In this document: piece after piece, positions 1 to 9,310 of the stretch | How positions within the stretch are numbered: position 1 is the first letter of the stretch | Layout: each line of letters begins with the position of its first letter | Assembly (NCBI GenBank): GCA_024280335.1 | Contig: JAJRQI010000012.1 | Span: 62,001 to 126,000 of the forward strand | Source of the DNA: Deltaproteobacteria bacterium | GTDB lineage: Bacteria; Desulfobacterota; Desulfuromonadia; Desulfuromonadales; Geopsychrobacteraceae | Direction: 5' to 3' | Length of the DNA stretch: 64,000 nt | Translations under genes and position numbers: made by a program | Notes under the pieces: generated by a model | Told to the model about the DNA's origin: nothing | What the model saw: only the letters and a program-made list of their open reading frames with translations | The model's database searches: none

Positions 1-842
1 TCAGCGGCGGTGCCCGGATTGTCGTAAGCGACATTCGGCGCGCGCCGGACCCGGCGTTGACCCGGATTGTAAACCCAGGCGGCACGGAGTTCTTTGACCT
101 GATTGAGGGTTTCGTGCACCAGCAGAACATTACCGGCCAGCCGCGCCGGAGAAGTAACCTCTTGGCGGAACAGCAGAATCCGGTTCTTCAACTTTTCTTC
201 GGTCATGCCTGGCTGGGAATAGATCAGGCTGAATTCATCCTTGAACTTGACCAGGGTGTAATCGCCGCCGCGGGTCATCGGCGCTTGAGCAATTTTGCGT
301 GAGGCCGTGTCACCACGGTAGCGAAGCATGTGGTTCCAGAGAACTTCAATGCCGCTCTTGGGGATCGGAAAGGGAATCCCGTTGACCGTTCCGCGCACAC
401 CATCACCGTTATTGACCAGCTCGGCGGTCTGCGCCACCTGTTTGGTCATATCGTAGATCCGCTGCGGTGAGGAGGCACTGCGGTGGGTCGGATAGATGTT
501 CATTTTGAAGCTGTCATAGGTCTTGAGCAGCGCCTGGTAGCCGGGGGTCAATTTATCCTTGTACTGGTCCATGTTGGCCGCAGTGATGGTGACCTGAATC
601 TTGTCCGCTGCGTAGGGATCGGGATGGTGCATCCCCTTTTTATAGCCGGCTGGAGGAGTGGTGATACCGCCGTCCCAGACCGGGATGCTGCCGTCAGCGT
701 TGCCGGCTTTTTCAGCCCCGACCGGTGTCAGATCCTTGCCCAGCCGGGCGGCTTCATCGGCAGAAATAGCAGAAAAAGACTGCCCCGCCAGGCCCGTTAC
801 CAGCAGGATGGCAATTGTCCAAGTTAATGCGTTTTTCAGCAT
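1..842 (-). CDS. DUF1329 family envelope protein (partial, C-terminus outside window)
   Basis: The reverse frame is open from the ATG at 842 to the window edge, giving about 280 residues. It starts with a hydrophobic signal peptide ending near SFSAISA, followed by a mature start like PVGAEKAGNADGSIPVWDGG. Further on it contains PFPIPKSGIEVLWNH and, at the edge, RRAPNVAYDNPGT, which I recognise as typical DUF1329 sequence. DUF1329 proteins have a LolA-like fold and are usually encoded beside a DUF1302 outer-membrane protein, as here (17 bases downstream of it). The exact biochemical role of the pair is not settled; an exported lipid or envelope function is inferred. AGGGAG precedes the start. 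Confidence 0.85.
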   Translation of the reverse strand, partial: MLKNALTWTIAILLVTGLAGQSFSAISADEAARLGKDLTPVGAEKAGNADGSIPVWDGGITTPPAGYKKGMHHPDPYAADKIQVTITAANMDQYKDKLTPGYQALLKTYDSFKMNIYPTHRSASSPQRIYDMTKQVAQTAELVNNGDGVRGTVNGIPFPIPKSGIEVLWNHMLRYRGDTASRKIAQAPMTRGGDYTLVKFKDEFSLIYSQPGMTEEKLKNRILLFRQEVTSPARLAGNVLLVHETLNQVKELRAAWVYNPGQRRVRRAPNVAYDNPGTAA

Positions 843-859
843 AATGTTACTCCCTGTAA

Positions 860-2875
860 TTAGAATGAATACTTGATATTCATAGCCAGAAAATCACGAT
901 CGTTGGCCAGATTGTAGCGCCCGGCGCCGAAGAAATCGGTGTAGCTCAGATCGGCGGTCCATGAGTTCAGATAGTTGGCTTCCAGCCCCAAGGTGACGGC
1001 CATGCGATCCTCAATGAAGTTGCCGCCCGGTCCCGGCGTGGTCCCGGAAACATCGTGTGCCCAGGCAACCCGTGGCGACAGGGTTACCGCGCCGACGGCA
1101 TTATTGAAATCCAGCCTGCTGACAATCCGGTAGCCCCAGGAGGTGGCATCGGCAAAAGCGCTGGCAGGCTCAAAATAGCCGGCGGCGGCGCTGCCGTGGA
1201 CACCGGCCGCAGCCAGGGCTTGATTACCGCTGACATAGGTTCCCGGCGCATCCAGGCGTAAATCGTCCTTGTCGGGCATGTCGAGGATATGCGTGATCCC
1301 GACTTCGCCGAGCAACACAAACTGGTCGGCGCCGAAGGTGGGGCCGAACACTTGCGTCGCCGTCAGCTGCGCCTGGGTGACATCCCTGAGGATATAGCCA
1401 CGGATATCGGTTGCGAATTGACCGCTAAAGTTACCGACCTGATTTAAGGCAGCAAGCCCGGGATTGATCGGGCCGAGCGCGGCAAACAGCAGTTCGATAT
1501 CATCAACCTGGAGAGGCGAATCGATCCGATAAGAGACCTCCCCCTGGATGGCGGTTTCGGTGCTTTCGATCTGGGTATTGAAGCTGACGCCGAACAGCTG
1601 GATATCTTCCGGATATTCAGTCTGGTAGCGGGCGGTTCTGGCATAGGCATCGGTAGCGGCTTGTCCTATCGCGTCAGCAACGTTCCCACCTGTAACTGTG
1701 GTCTTCGCTATCAACCCTGCCTGGGTTTGGGTCATGCCCAAGCCCAACCCTGCAATCACACCCGCTGTAATGGCCGCATTCGGGTCGGTCGGATCAGCGG
1801 CAAAGGCAGCGCCAGCAGTACCGGCAACGGTTATGCCTCCACCATTCACAGCGATTGTCTCAAAGCCATCAAACCCCTGCTGGGTACCGGTAACCGCACT
1901 GATAAGCGGCAAGCGGCTATGGTAGTTCATATAGTAGAAACCGAATTCCGTATTATTCAGCGCGGGGGCGAAGACCCGAAAAGCGAGACCGTACTGGCCG
2001 GCATCGTCAGCCGCCCGGCTGTTGGTTCGCGGCACGGCAAGAAAGGTATCGAGCGCGGCAGCATTGCCGGAATCCGGTGCAGCGCCGAAACCGAGCATGA
2101 CCTTATTGCCACCCTCTCCGGCAAAATCGTTGGTGCTCCAATAAGAGCCGGGTGGGTCGATAACGGTCTCTACCCAGGTGTATTGGTAGAAGCCTTCAAT
2201 GCTGATATTATCGGTCGGCGAGATTGATGCCGAAACGATTCCAACCGGAATCAAGGCCTCTTTCAGTTCCGCACCGGGAACGCGAAGCTTGCTGACCTCA
2301 ACCGGATTGATCGAATTGATACTGTTTTGAATAAAGGTACTCTCCCCCCAACTGATGACTTGATCGCCGACCCGGATCTGCGCCGGCATTTCAGCAACAT
2401 CAAAGTCCCAGGAAGCGTAGGCATCAAGTAGTCTGATGTCGGTCCCCACCAGATCAAGGGCTTCTTCCCGCAATGCGGTTCTTCTCCGTTCGCCGTCATT
2501 GTTCTCAAAATCGTAAAAGGACAGCCCGCGGACAAAGAGCCCGAAATTATTGTACTGCAGGGCCATTTCACTGGTGATCTTGGCGGCACTGCTGATCAGA
2601 TCGCCCTTGTCGTAATTGAGGTTGCCGTCATCGCCATTCACCGAAAAGGCATTTCCGCCATTGTTATCTCCGATTAAAGCAGGATCCTGGCCATCAACCC
2701 GCCAGGCGGCACCGTAAGAGAGTGTCGTATCGATACTCCCCTCCAGGTCTCCAGCTTCAAACTCAAAAGCAAGGGTTGTCATCGGCATCAGCAGAATAAC
2801 CGTTATCGCCGCTGCCAGCCGCCAGAACGTTCCTGGCCTGTTCGTGAATAGCTTACTGGTCTGATTGGTACTCAT
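860..2875 (-). CDS. DUF1302 family outer-membrane protein
   Basis: This 671-residue protein has an N-terminal signal peptide (hydrophobic stretch about residues 18-36, cleavage near TLAFE). The mature part is rich in beta-strand-like, aromatic-alternating segments and ends in aromatic residues (NIKYSF), as expected for an outer-membrane barrel. The early segment GSIDTTLSYGAAWRV and the later VGDQVISWGES are typical of DUF1302. The start is supported by AAGGAGG five bases upstream. It is co-directional with and just upstream of the DUF1329 gene, the standard pairing. A role in surface export or uptake of hydrophobic compounds is often assumed for such pairs, but the substrate cannot be read from sequence. 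Confidence 0.85.
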   Translation of the reverse strand: MSTNQTSKLFTNRPGTFWRLAAAITVILLMPMTTLAFEFEAGDLEGSIDTTLSYGAAWRVDGQDPALIGDNNGGNAFSVNGDDGNLNYDKGDLISSAAKITSEMALQYNNFGLFVRGLSFYDFENNDGERRRTALREEALDLVGTDIRLLDAYASWDFDVAEMPAQIRVGDQVISWGESTFIQNSINSINPVEVSKLRVPGAELKEALIPVGIVSASISPTDNISIEGFYQYTWVETVIDPPGSYWSTNDFAGEGGNKVMLGFGAAPDSGNAAALDTFLAVPRTNSRAADDAGQYGLAFRVFAPALNNTEFGFYYMNYHSRLPLISAVTGTQQGFDGFETIAVNGGGITVAGTAGAAFAADPTDPNAAITAGVIAGLGLGMTQTQAGLIAKTTVTGGNVADAIGQAATDAYARTARYQTEYPEDIQLFGVSFNTQIESTETAIQGEVSYRIDSPLQVDDIELLFAALGPINPGLAALNQVGNFSGQFATDIRGYILRDVTQAQLTATQVFGPTFGADQFVLLGEVGITHILDMPDKDDLRLDAPGTYVSGNQALAAAGVHGSAAAGYFEPASAFADATSWGYRIVSRLDFNNAVGAVTLSPRVAWAHDVSGTTPGPGGNFIEDRMAVTLGLEANYLNSWTADLSYTDFFGAGRYNLANDRDFLAMNIKYSF

Positions 2876-3325
2876 TGGGCCTCCTTGGTTTGTCGGTTAC
2901 TTGACTCATTGAAAGGACATCACTTCACAGTTGCGGATATATAACACTGAATTAAAACCTAATTTCCCCTGCTTGTCCATTCGGGATTGGCGGTGAAGAT
3001 CTGCCAGAAGTTGCCCGTTTGATCAGATTTGTCGATTTCGGTTGCGGCTTACGTGAACGTCAATGCCATGCTGCAGGCTAATTGCTGTACGGATAAAAAT
3101 CAAACGTTTTTTTATAACTTTAAGAATATTTCTCAAAATACCGGCATGACCATCAGATTTTACATGGAAAGGATGTTATATTTCGCGAATCATGTGTTTT
3201 TCTTGCGGGTCTGTGGTTCTTGACAGCTACCGATAGCTGTGCTACTGAGGCGATTCGAATTAACCACAGTATCACTGCGCTGGTAAAAGAATCGGAACTC
3301 CTTTCGGAAATCTTCAGGGGGCGTC
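2876..3325. other. 450-bp divergent intergenic region
   Basis: This stretch separates the reverse-strand DUF1302 gene from hemL. It is AT-rich in the middle (around 3100-3190). I see no convincing gene. It holds a TTGACA with an adjoining perfect 7-bp inverted repeat (3223-3240) about 85 bases before hemL. Confidence 0.6.
3220..3248 (+). promoter_or_regulatory. possible hemL promoter with overlapping inverted repeat
   Basis: TTGACA lies at 3220-3225, and a weak -10 candidate TACTGA follows after 17 bases at 3243-3248. The spacer contains ACAGCTA-CCGA-TAGCTGT (3223-3240), a perfect short palindrome that could be an operator. The -10 match is poor, so this is tentative. Confidence 0.35.
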
Positions 3326-4609
3326 ATGAACCATGAAAAATCAGAAGCTTTATTCAGTCGGGCCAAAACGGTTATCCCGGGGGGAGTCAACAGCCCGGTG
3401 CGGGCCTTCAAATCGGTCGGCTGCAACCCGATCTTCATCGAGAAGGCCGCCGGCAGCAAGATCTATGATGCTGACGGCAATGCCTATATCGATTATGTCG
3501 GCTCCTGGGGGCCGATGATTCTCGGCCATTGCCATCCGAAAGTGGTTGAGGCGATCCAGCAGACCGCTGCCGACGGCGCGTCTTTCGGTGCGCCGACCGC
3601 GCGTGAAACCGAGTTGGCGGAACTGGTCTGCCGAGCCTATCCGAATATTGAAAAGATCCGCATGGTCTCTTCCGGCACCGAGGCGACCATGAGCGCAATC
3701 CGCCTGGCGCGCGGCTACACCGGCCGCGACAAAATCCTCAAATTCGATGGTTGCTACCACGGCCATGCCGACAGTCTGCTGGTCAAGGCCGGCAGCGGAT
3801 TGGCAACCTTCGGCGTACCGACCTCGCCGGGAGTTCCGGCCGATTTCGCCAAATACACCCTGACAGCAACCTACAACGATTTAGAAGAAACCAAACAGCT
3901 GGTCGCTGCCAACAAGGATGAAATCGCCTGCATCATTCTCGAACCGATCGCCGGCAATATGGGCTGCGTGCCGCCGTGCCCTGGCTTTCTTGAGGGGCTG
4001 CGGACACTCTGCAGCGCTGAAGGAATCCTACTGATCATCGATGAAGTGATGACCGGGTTCCGGGTCGCTTTCGGCGGTGCCCAGGAACGCTTTAACGTAC
4101 GTGGCGATCTGGTTTGCCTGGGTAAAATTATCGGCGGCGGTTTGCCGGTCGGTGCCTTCGGCGGCAAAAAAGAGATCATGGATTCCCTCTCCCCGGAGGG
4201 TGGCGTTTACCAGGCGGGAACCCTGTCGGGAAACCCGTTGGCAATGAGCGCCGGGATCGCAACCTTGACGCTGCTTCAGGAAGAGGGCTTCTATCAGCAG
4301 CTCGAAGAGAAGAGTGCCTACCTCGAAAAAGGGCTACTGCAGGTTGCCGGCAACCGCTCACTTGACACCTGCTGGCAGCGGGTCGGCGGCATGTTCTGCA
4401 CCTATTTTCAGCAGGGACCGGTCAATTGCTTCGCCGATGCGGCAAACAGCGATACAGAAACCTTCGGCAAGTTCTTCCGCAGCATGCTCGACAATGGGAT
4501 CAATCTGGCGCCCTCGCAGTTTGAGGCCGGATTTATGAGCATCGCCCATTCGACTGAGGATCTTGACAGGACTATCGAGGCGGCCGACAAATCGTTTGCA
4601 GCGCTCTGA
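3326..4609 (+). CDS. hemL: glutamate-1-semialdehyde 2,1-aminomutase
   Basis: HemL is a PLP enzyme that converts glutamate-1-semialdehyde to 5-aminolevulinate in the C5 tetrapyrrole pathway. The 427-residue length is normal. The N-terminus carries the family signature [16 protein letters not shown]. Class-III aminotransferase motifs follow: [16 protein letters not shown], the DEVMTGFR segment, and the PLP lysine at about residue 267 in [17 protein letters not shown]. The start is preceded by CAGGGGGCG. It stands alone before the atp genes. Its presence suits a region that encodes roughly 25 covalent heme sites, though the link is only contextual. Confidence 0.95.
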   Translation: MNHEKSEALFSRAKTVIPGGVNSPVRAFKSVGCNPIFIEKAAGSKIYDADGNAYIDYVGSWGPMILGHCHPKVVEAIQQTAADGASFGAPTARETELAELVCRAYPNIEKIRMVSSGTEATMSAIRLARGYTGRDKILKFDGCYHGHADSLLVKAGSGLATFGVPTSPGVPADFAKYTLTATYNDLEETKQLVAANKDEIACIILEPIAGNMGCVPPCPGFLEGLRTLCSAEGILLIIDEVMTGFRVAFGGAQERFNVRGDLVCLGKIIGGGLPVGAFGGKKEIMDSLSPEGGVYQAGTLSGNPLAMSAGIATLTLLQEEGFYQQLEEKSAYLEKGLLQVAGNRSLDTCWQRVGGMFCTYFQQGPVNCFADAANSDTETFGKFFRSMLDNGINLAPSQFEAGFMSIAHSTEDLDRTIEAADKSFAAL

Positions 4610-4734
4610 AAAGATCCAGCCGGCGCAGCGCTAACCCTGCGGCAGAACATCGACAAAGCGGTTGACTTCAGCGGGGTGCTGTGGTACTTAAGGTCCGCTT
4701 TTATGGCCAGCTCCATGCTGAAGATACACAATCA

Positions 4735-5004
4735 ATGGCAGAAGACAAACGTCAATTATTCAGAACCCTCGGGTTCTTATCGACTGTCGGTATCTCCATG
4801 GTCGCCGCGACTTTCATCGGCTTGGCGATGGGGCACTATCTCGACAAATGGCTCGACACCACACCTTGGTTGACGCTGATTTTTCTGCTGCTGGGGATCG
4901 TTTCCGGATTCCGCAATATCTATATTCTGACCTCGCGGGAATTGCGCAGGCAACAGACTGACGAAGAGGCCGACGCGGACAAATCGAGCAATGGACAAGG
5001 ATGA
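4735..5004 (+). CDS. atpZ: AtpZ/AtpI-family F-ATPase accessory membrane protein
   Basis: This is a small protein of 89 residues from the ATG at 4735 (MAEDKRQLFRTLGFLST). Two hydrophobic segments, about residues 11-32 and 42-60, are separated by a GHYLDKWLDTTPW loop. That layout and the LGIVSGFRNIY motif are typical of the AtpZ (F0F1-ATPase subunit) family. These proteins precede atpI-atpB-atpE in many bacteria and help in c-ring or Mg2+ handling. An upstream in-frame GTG at 4681 would add 18 unconvincing residues. The 3' end overlaps atpI by 14 bases. A TTGACT at 4662 may belong to a promoter, but no good -10 is visible. Confidence 0.75.
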   Translation: MAEDKRQLFRTLGFLSTVGISMVAATFIGLAMGHYLDKWLDTTPWLTLIFLLLGIVSGFRNIYILTSRELRRQQTDEEADADKSSNGQG

Positions 5005-5353
5005 CCAACTGCTGGCGGTAATGGTCCGGCGTAACTGGTATATTCTGGCGCTACTGGTTCTGGCAAGTCTGCTCTGGCGTTCGGTTGCCGTGACCCAAGG
5101 GGTGCTGGCGGGCGGCTTGCTGGCGATTATCGCTTACGGCTGGCTTCATCGATCGCTATTGAAGGCACTGACTAACCCCGACCAATGTGCGGCACGGGGG
5201 TTTCAAAGAACCTATTTTTTACGGCTGGCGGCGTTGTCAGCAGCTATATTCCTGCTGATTGTAAAAGGTGGTGTTCATCCGGCGGCACTGTCAGCAGGTT
5301 TGTCGGTAGTGATTGTCAATATTTTCTGGACAACCTTTCGACGGATGCTTTAA
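4991..5353 (+). CDS. atpI: ATP synthase I-like chain
   Basis: The 120-residue protein has four hydrophobic stretches (about residues 15-30, 33-50, 73-91 and 96-115). Its position directly before atpB is that of the ATP synthase I chain. AtpI proteins assist assembly of the c-ring in the membrane. There is no catalytic motif to read; identification rests on topology, size, the GxLAGGLLAIIAYGWL segment and context. It overlaps atpZ and ends 16 bases before atpB, suggesting one transcript. Confidence 0.75.
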   Translation: MDKDDQLLAVMVRRNWYILALLVLASLLWRSVAVTQGVLAGGLLAIIAYGWLHRSLLKALTNPDQCAARGFQRTYFLRLAALSAAIFLLIVKGGVHPAALSAGLSVVIVNIFWTTFRRML

Positions 5354-5369
5354 CGAGGAGATCTAAGCA

Positions 5370-6044
5370 ATGGTTCATCCTTTTCTAATCCTTGAGTGGC
5401 TTGAACAGCAGCTCAACCTGCACGTGGGCCCACACATCACCTACACTTGGCTGGTGATGGGTATCCTGATTACAGTGGCTTTTCTGGCGTCACGCAGCAT
5501 CAGTATTGTGCCCTCCGGGATGCAGAACTTCATGGAAACCGTCGTGAGCGGCGTTGAAGGCCTCATTGAAGAAACCATGGGCGAAGAAGGCAAAGCATAT
5601 TTCCCGCTGATTGCTACTTTTGCGCTGTTCATTCTGGTCTCAAACCTGATTGCTCTGATACCCGGGTTTTATCCACCGACCGCCAACCTGAACACCAACG
5701 CAGCCCTGGCTCTGACTGTTTTTGCCACGACCCATGTGGTCGGGATAAAAAAACATGGCCTTGCCTACCTTAAGCACTTTATGGGACCGATCCTCTGGCT
5801 GGCACCGCTGATTTTCATCATTGAGATCATCGGTCACCTGGCCCGTCCCATGTCTCTGTCGCTGCGTCTTTTCGGCAACATGTACGGCCATGAGATCGTG
5901 CTGATGATATTTGTCGGTCTGGTGCCGTTTTTACTGCCGGTACCGATGATGCTGATGGGTGTTCTGGTCGCCTTCATCCAGACCTTTGTCTTTACTCTGC
6001 TGACGATGATCTACATCGCCGGCGCACTGGAAGAAGCCCACTAA
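5370..6044 (+). CDS. atpB: F0F1 ATP synthase subunit a
   Basis: Subunit a (224 residues) forms the ion half-channels against the c-ring. The essential arginine is visible at about R166 in [14 protein letters not shown]. Other family landmarks are [13 protein letters not shown] and the C-terminal [19 protein letters not shown]. Five to six membrane segments can be drawn. GAGGAGATC precedes the start. The genes for the b, b', delta, alpha, gamma, beta and epsilon subunits lie 45 kb away on the other strand, the split seen in Geobacter-type genomes. Confidence 0.95.
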   Translation: MVHPFLILEWLEQQLNLHVGPHITYTWLVMGILITVAFLASRSISIVPSGMQNFMETVVSGVEGLIEETMGEEGKAYFPLIATFALFILVSNLIALIPGFYPPTANLNTNAALALTVFATTHVVGIKKHGLAYLKHFMGPILWLAPLIFIIEIIGHLARPMSLSLRLFGNMYGHEIVLMIFVGLVPFLLPVPMMLMGVLVAFIQTFVFTLLTMIYIAGALEEAH

Positions 6045-6134
6045 AATCGCTGTTTTAGCTTTTCGCAAGGGCGAAAGCTTAAGTCCTATAGGATATAGGA
6101 ACAATACAAACCTCGAAAATGAAGGAGTAGTAAC

Positions 6135-6401
6135 ATGGAGTTTTTTGCATGGTGTGTGATGGCTGCCGGTATCGGCATGGGGCTTGGTTCTTTCGGTACC
6201 GGTATCGGTCAGGGTCTGGCGATTAAATCCGCCGTTGAGGGCGTTGCTCGCAACCCAGGTGCTTCCGGTAAAATCCTGACCACCATGATGATCGGTCTGG
6301 CAATGATCGAGTCACTGGCAATCTACGTTTTTGTTGTCGCCATGATCATTCTCTTCGCTAACCCGTTCACTGAGCAGGTGGTTCAACTGCTGGCGAAGTA
6401 A
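6135..6401 (+). CDS. atpE: F0F1 ATP synthase subunit c
   Basis: Subunit c is an 88-residue two-helix hairpin. The ion-binding carboxylate is E59 in [11 protein letters not shown]. The loop contains the conserved [11 protein letters not shown]26 (GIGQG) in helix 1 together with E59-S60 in helix 2 are three ligand positions also used by Na+-binding c-rings, but the threonine that follows the Glu-Ser pair in Na+ enzymes is leucine here, so ion specificity cannot be decided. A strong terminator follows directly. GAAGGAGTAG precedes the start. Confidence 0.95.
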   Translation: MEFFAWCVMAAGIGMGLGSFGTGIGQGLAIKSAVEGVARNPGASGKILTTMMIGLAMIESLAIYVFVVAMIILFANPFTEQVVQLLAK

Positions 6402-6870
6402 TCGACCATTTGTGTTGATTGAAAAAAGGCGGGCCCGATCGGGCCCGCCTTTTTTATTTAATCTCGCTAAAATAGCCATGCCGGGAAGAAGTAGCTGCTT
6501 TATATTTATAAAACAGCATTTTGTTTGTCGACTGTATACACATCAATTCAAGCTAACCGACTTAAAACAATACTTATTTCAGGAATATCGTCCTTTGGTT
6601 TTTTAGTTGCGATGTTTGTGGGATATGGTATTCTCGCCTAAGGCTTTGTTAGTATTTTATATCATTCCTGTTTGCTGTGTGCGATATTTGGTCGTTTTTG
6701 TGAAATAGCCTAGGGTTCATTGCTTAAATATGTGGGTTTGTTCTGCTGTTTCAATGTTCTATTGGACCGCTTGGGCATTTTGTCGGATGGCCGCTCACCT
6801 CCTGCCCTGAACGGTTCTTCTATTGTTTGTGCGAAGTTTTTTCAGGCCTTTTCAACAAAGGAGATGTTTG
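6402..6870. other. 469-bp intergenic region before the CbcL-like gene
   Basis: After the atpE terminator the sequence is AT-rich and has no convincing open frame. No -24/-12 element and no strong -35/-10 pair was found by eye. The regulation of the cytochrome gene downstream is therefore not readable here. I looked for the c-di-GMP/cGAMP (GEMM) riboswitch core known upstream of Geobacter cytochrome genes and did not see it. Confidence 0.5.
6428..6460 (+). terminator. intrinsic terminator after atpE
   Basis: A perfect GC-rich hairpin (arms GGCGGGCCCGA and TCGGGCCCGCC, 6428-6449) is followed by TTTTTTATTT. It closes the atpZ-I-B-E unit. Confidence 0.92.
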
Positions 6871-8727
6871 ATGAGAACGACCCGGTTACTTCTCGCTGTA
6901 AGTTTGCTGTTTCTGCTGTTTGGCTCTCAGGCCCTTGCTAGCAGTCATCTGATCTCAGGGCCGGAAACCTGTCTCGAGTGTCACGATGATGTGATTTCTG
7001 CAGAAGAGTTTTCAGCTTCTGTGCATGGCATGAACGGCTGCGTCGCCTGCCACGTAGAACTGACGGACGTCGAACTTCACATGGAGGGCGAGTTAATGCC
7101 CGAACCTGTGAGGTGTGTCCGCTGTCACAAGAAAGAGACTGCGGAGCACTATTCGAGCGTACACAAGCTGAATGAGATCGATTGTGCCTCCTGCCACAGC
7201 AGCATCCACACGCAGATGGCCTGGAAGGGCGACAAGCGGATCGCGACCGACAAGTGTGCCGAATGCCACGATGAAGCTTATGAGATCTATCATCAATCGG
7301 TCCACGGCAAAGCGATCCAGGCGGGCAATATGGATTCAGCCGCTTGCCTTGATTGCCACAATCTCCACGAAATCAATGAGATCGGTGACCCGGCAGATCA
7401 TGATACGCGTGCTTTTCATAGCGATGTCTGCCAGAAGTGCCACGCCGATGCAGAGCTGATGGCCAAGAACGGTGTCTACAATATCGCCGTTGAAACCTAT
7501 CTGACCAGCTATCACGGTAAAAACTACGCGCTCGGCTTCCCTGAGCTGGTAGCCGGCTGTGCCGATTGCCACACCTCCCATTCGATTTTGCCGCATACCG
7601 ATCCCAAATCGAGCCTGCATCCGGACAACCTGGTTGCCACCTGTGCCCAATGCCACGAGAACTCATCGGCACAGTTCATCAAGTATTATGCTCACGGCAA
7701 GATGACCGACCGGGAAAACTACCCGATTCTTTACTACACCTACGTCAGCATGACCGGCCTGCTGCTGGGAACCTTTGCGATCTTCTGGATCCATACGCTG
7801 ATGTGGATGTTCCGCGGTTTCGTCGAGAACCGCGAAAAGAAGGCCGCACTGATCGCCGGCACCCATCATGCGATCCCTGACGCTCATAAAATTTATCGCC
7901 GTTTCAGTAAATTGCATATTGTCCTGCACCTGCTGGTGATCACCAGTTTCCTGCTGTTGTCACTGACCGGGATTCCATTGAAATTTGCCGAACAGGAATG
8001 GGCCGTGGTGCTGATGAATTTCTACGGCGGAGCTCCGGTTGCAGCATTTGTGCACCGAATCGGTGCGGTGATCACCTTTGTCTACTTCTCAGCAGCCCTG
8101 GCGATGAGTGCCAAATTCCTCTTCTACCGACTGCAGTCGCCGGCAGATTTTTTCCAGCGGCTGTTCGGTCCCGAGTCACTCTGTCCCAACCTGCGTGACG
8201 TCAGAGATGCCACCGCCATGGTTCGCTGGTTCCTGTTCCTCGGCCCCAAACCGAATTTCGATCGCTGGACCTATTGGGAAAAGTTCGACTTTCTCGCCGT
8301 CTTCTGGGGCATGTTTGCGATCGGCGGGTCAGGTCTGATGCTCTGGTTCCCGGAGATTTTCGGTGCCTTTCTGCCCGGTTGGGTTTTCAATGTGGCGACA
8401 ATCATCCATTCGGATGAGGCGCTGTTGGCAACCGGCTTCATCTTCACTGTTCATTTCTTCAATACCCATGGCCGGCCGGAGAAGTTCCCGATGGACTTTG
8501 TTATTTTTAACGGTGAGCTGCCGAAAGAAGAGTTTATCGAAGAGCGTGGTGACCAGTGGAAGCGTTACCAGGAAGAAGGAATCCTGGAAGACTATGTCAA
8601 AGAGAAGCCGAGCGGCGTTGCCTACGATTTCTTTATCAAGGGCTTCGGTTTCTTTGCCGTCTTCACCGGCATTGCCCTGCTGTTCCTGATGGTGTACGCG
8701 TTCACTGCCGGCGGACATCACCTCTAA
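6871..8727 (+). CDS. cbcL: CbcL-like fusion: nine-heme c-type cytochrome plus membrane cytochrome b
   Basis: This 618-residue protein joins a periplasmic cytochrome to a membrane quinol-oxidising domain. A signal peptide covers residues 1-23. Nine CXXCH motifs start at C34, C57, C82, C105, C129, C159, C187, C230 and C258. A membrane part follows (helices near 287-312, 345-365, 380-400, 440-465 and the C-terminus) with histidines placed as in HydC/FdnI-type diheme b subunits (for example KLHIVLHLL, FVHRIGAV, IHSDEAL, VHFF). Nine c-hemes followed by a b domain is the architecture of Geobacter CbcL, needed for respiration with low-potential Fe(III) acceptors. The ATG at 6871 follows AAAGGAGATG; an upstream in-frame start at 6823 lacks this. 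A terminator follows. Confidence 0.8.
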   Translation: MRTTRLLLAVSLLFLLFGSQALASSHLISGPETCLECHDDVISAEEFSASVHGMNGCVACHVELTDVELHMEGELMPEPVRCVRCHKKETAEHYSSVHKLNEIDCASCHSSIHTQMAWKGDKRIATDKCAECHDEAYEIYHQSVHGKAIQAGNMDSAACLDCHNLHEINEIGDPADHDTRAFHSDVCQKCHADAELMAKNGVYNIAVETYLTSYHGKNYALGFPELVAGCADCHTSHSILPHTDPKSSLHPDNLVATCAQCHENSSAQFIKYYAHGKMTDRENYPILYYTYVSMTGLLLGTFAIFWIHTLMWMFRGFVENREKKAALIAGTHHAIPDAHKIYRRFSKLHIVLHLLVITSFLLLSLTGIPLKFAEQEWAVVLMNFYGGAPVAAFVHRIGAVITFVYFSAALAMSAKFLFYRLQSPADFFQRLFGPESLCPNLRDVRDATAMVRWFLFLGPKPNFDRWTYWEKFDFLAVFWGMFAIGGSGLMLWFPEIFGAFLPGWVFNVATIIHSDEALLATGFIFTVHFFNTHGRPEKFPMDFVIFNGELPKEEFIEERGDQWKRYQEEGILEDYVKEKPSGVAYDFFIKGFGFFAVFTGIALLFLMVYAFTAGGHHL

Positions 8728-8753
8728 CGTGCTGCCGATAGAGTACTAATCCG

Positions 8754-8787
8754 AAAGGGGCTGCCGCGCGGCAGTCCCTTTCTTTTT
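8754..8787 (+). terminator. intrinsic terminator after the CbcL-like gene
   Basis: A hairpin with arms AAAGGG-CTGCCGC and GCGGCAG-CCCTTT (8754-8781) is followed by CTTTTT. It ends the cytochrome transcript just before the small membrane-protein gene. Confidence 0.85.
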
Positions 8788-8810
8788 CATTGTGCGGTTG
8801 TTGAGGTCGT

Positions 8811-9032
8811 ATGAAAGATAAACAGTTGGTCTTATCGATCGCTGCCATCGGTGTGTATATCGTCGGTGGCCTGGGGACCTTTGTCGGTGCGGGTTTGATT
8901 CTGTTGATGAAGGGTAAAGACCTGTGGGGCTGGGGAGAAGGGCACGCCATCGGCTACCTGCTGGTCTGTATCGGTCTGAGCCTGACGATCCTGGGGGTTT
9001 TAATCATGCGCATTCTCCGCAACAGAATTTAA
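8811..9032 (+). CDS. small two-helix membrane protein
   Basis: The 73-residue protein begins MKDKQLVLS and has two hydrophobic segments (about 7-32 and 47-66) separated by a charged KGKDLWGWGEGHA loop. It sits between the CbcL-like and ImcH-like cytochrome genes on the same strand, behind the CbcL terminator. TTGAGG precedes the ATG. I do not recognise the family. An accessory or assembly role for one of the cytochromes is possible from context only. Confidence 0.6.
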   Translation: MKDKQLVLSIAAIGVYIVGGLGTFVGAGLILLMKGKDLWGWGEGHAIGYLLVCIGLSLTILGVLIMRILRNRI

Positions 9033-9174
9033 CCGAGCGCTGCAAAGCCCGGCAAACAACTGGCAATTCTAGCGAAATGCGGCTAAATCACCACTTTTTC
9101 GTGGCCATATAACAAGGTCTGACGTAGCGGTAAATGCTTTCCTCCGGTTCTCAGTCAATTACCGACAAATGCTA

Positions 9175-9204
9175 TTGACAGGTCAGCTTTTATAGTGCTA
9201 GCAT
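9175..9204 (+). promoter_or_regulatory. probable sigma-70 promoter of the ImcH-like gene
   Basis: TTGACA at 9175-9180 is separated by 18 bases from TAGCAT at 9199-9204. It lies 107 bases upstream of the cytochrome start, which leaves a leader that contains a terminator-like hairpin. Confidence 0.55.
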
Positions 9205-9257
9205 CCCGACTTCATTTCTAAAAACCCTTATAAATTAGTTAATTGCGAAGGTTGTAT

Positions 9258-9290
9258 ACACCTTGCCGGTGCGGGGTGTTTCTTTTTGTT
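9258..9290 (+). promoter_or_regulatory. terminator-like hairpin in the leader (possible attenuator)
   Basis: Arms ACACCTTGC (9258-9266) and GCGGGGTGT (9271-9279) pair over nine positions, two of them G-U, around a CGGT loop. The U-rich tract TTTCTTTTTGTT follows. It lies between the probable promoter and the ribosome binding site (GAGGAG, 9295-9300), so it could terminate or attenuate transcription into the cytochrome gene. Alternatively it ends a transcript from the small membrane-protein gene. Confidence 0.5.
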
Positions 9291-9310
9291 AGATGAGGAG
9301 AAAGATATCG

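Noticed and set aside
3029-3459. Short frames upstream of hemL on both strands
   Set aside because: They have no convincing ribosome binding site or family and fall in an AT-rich regulatory gap or overlap hemL.
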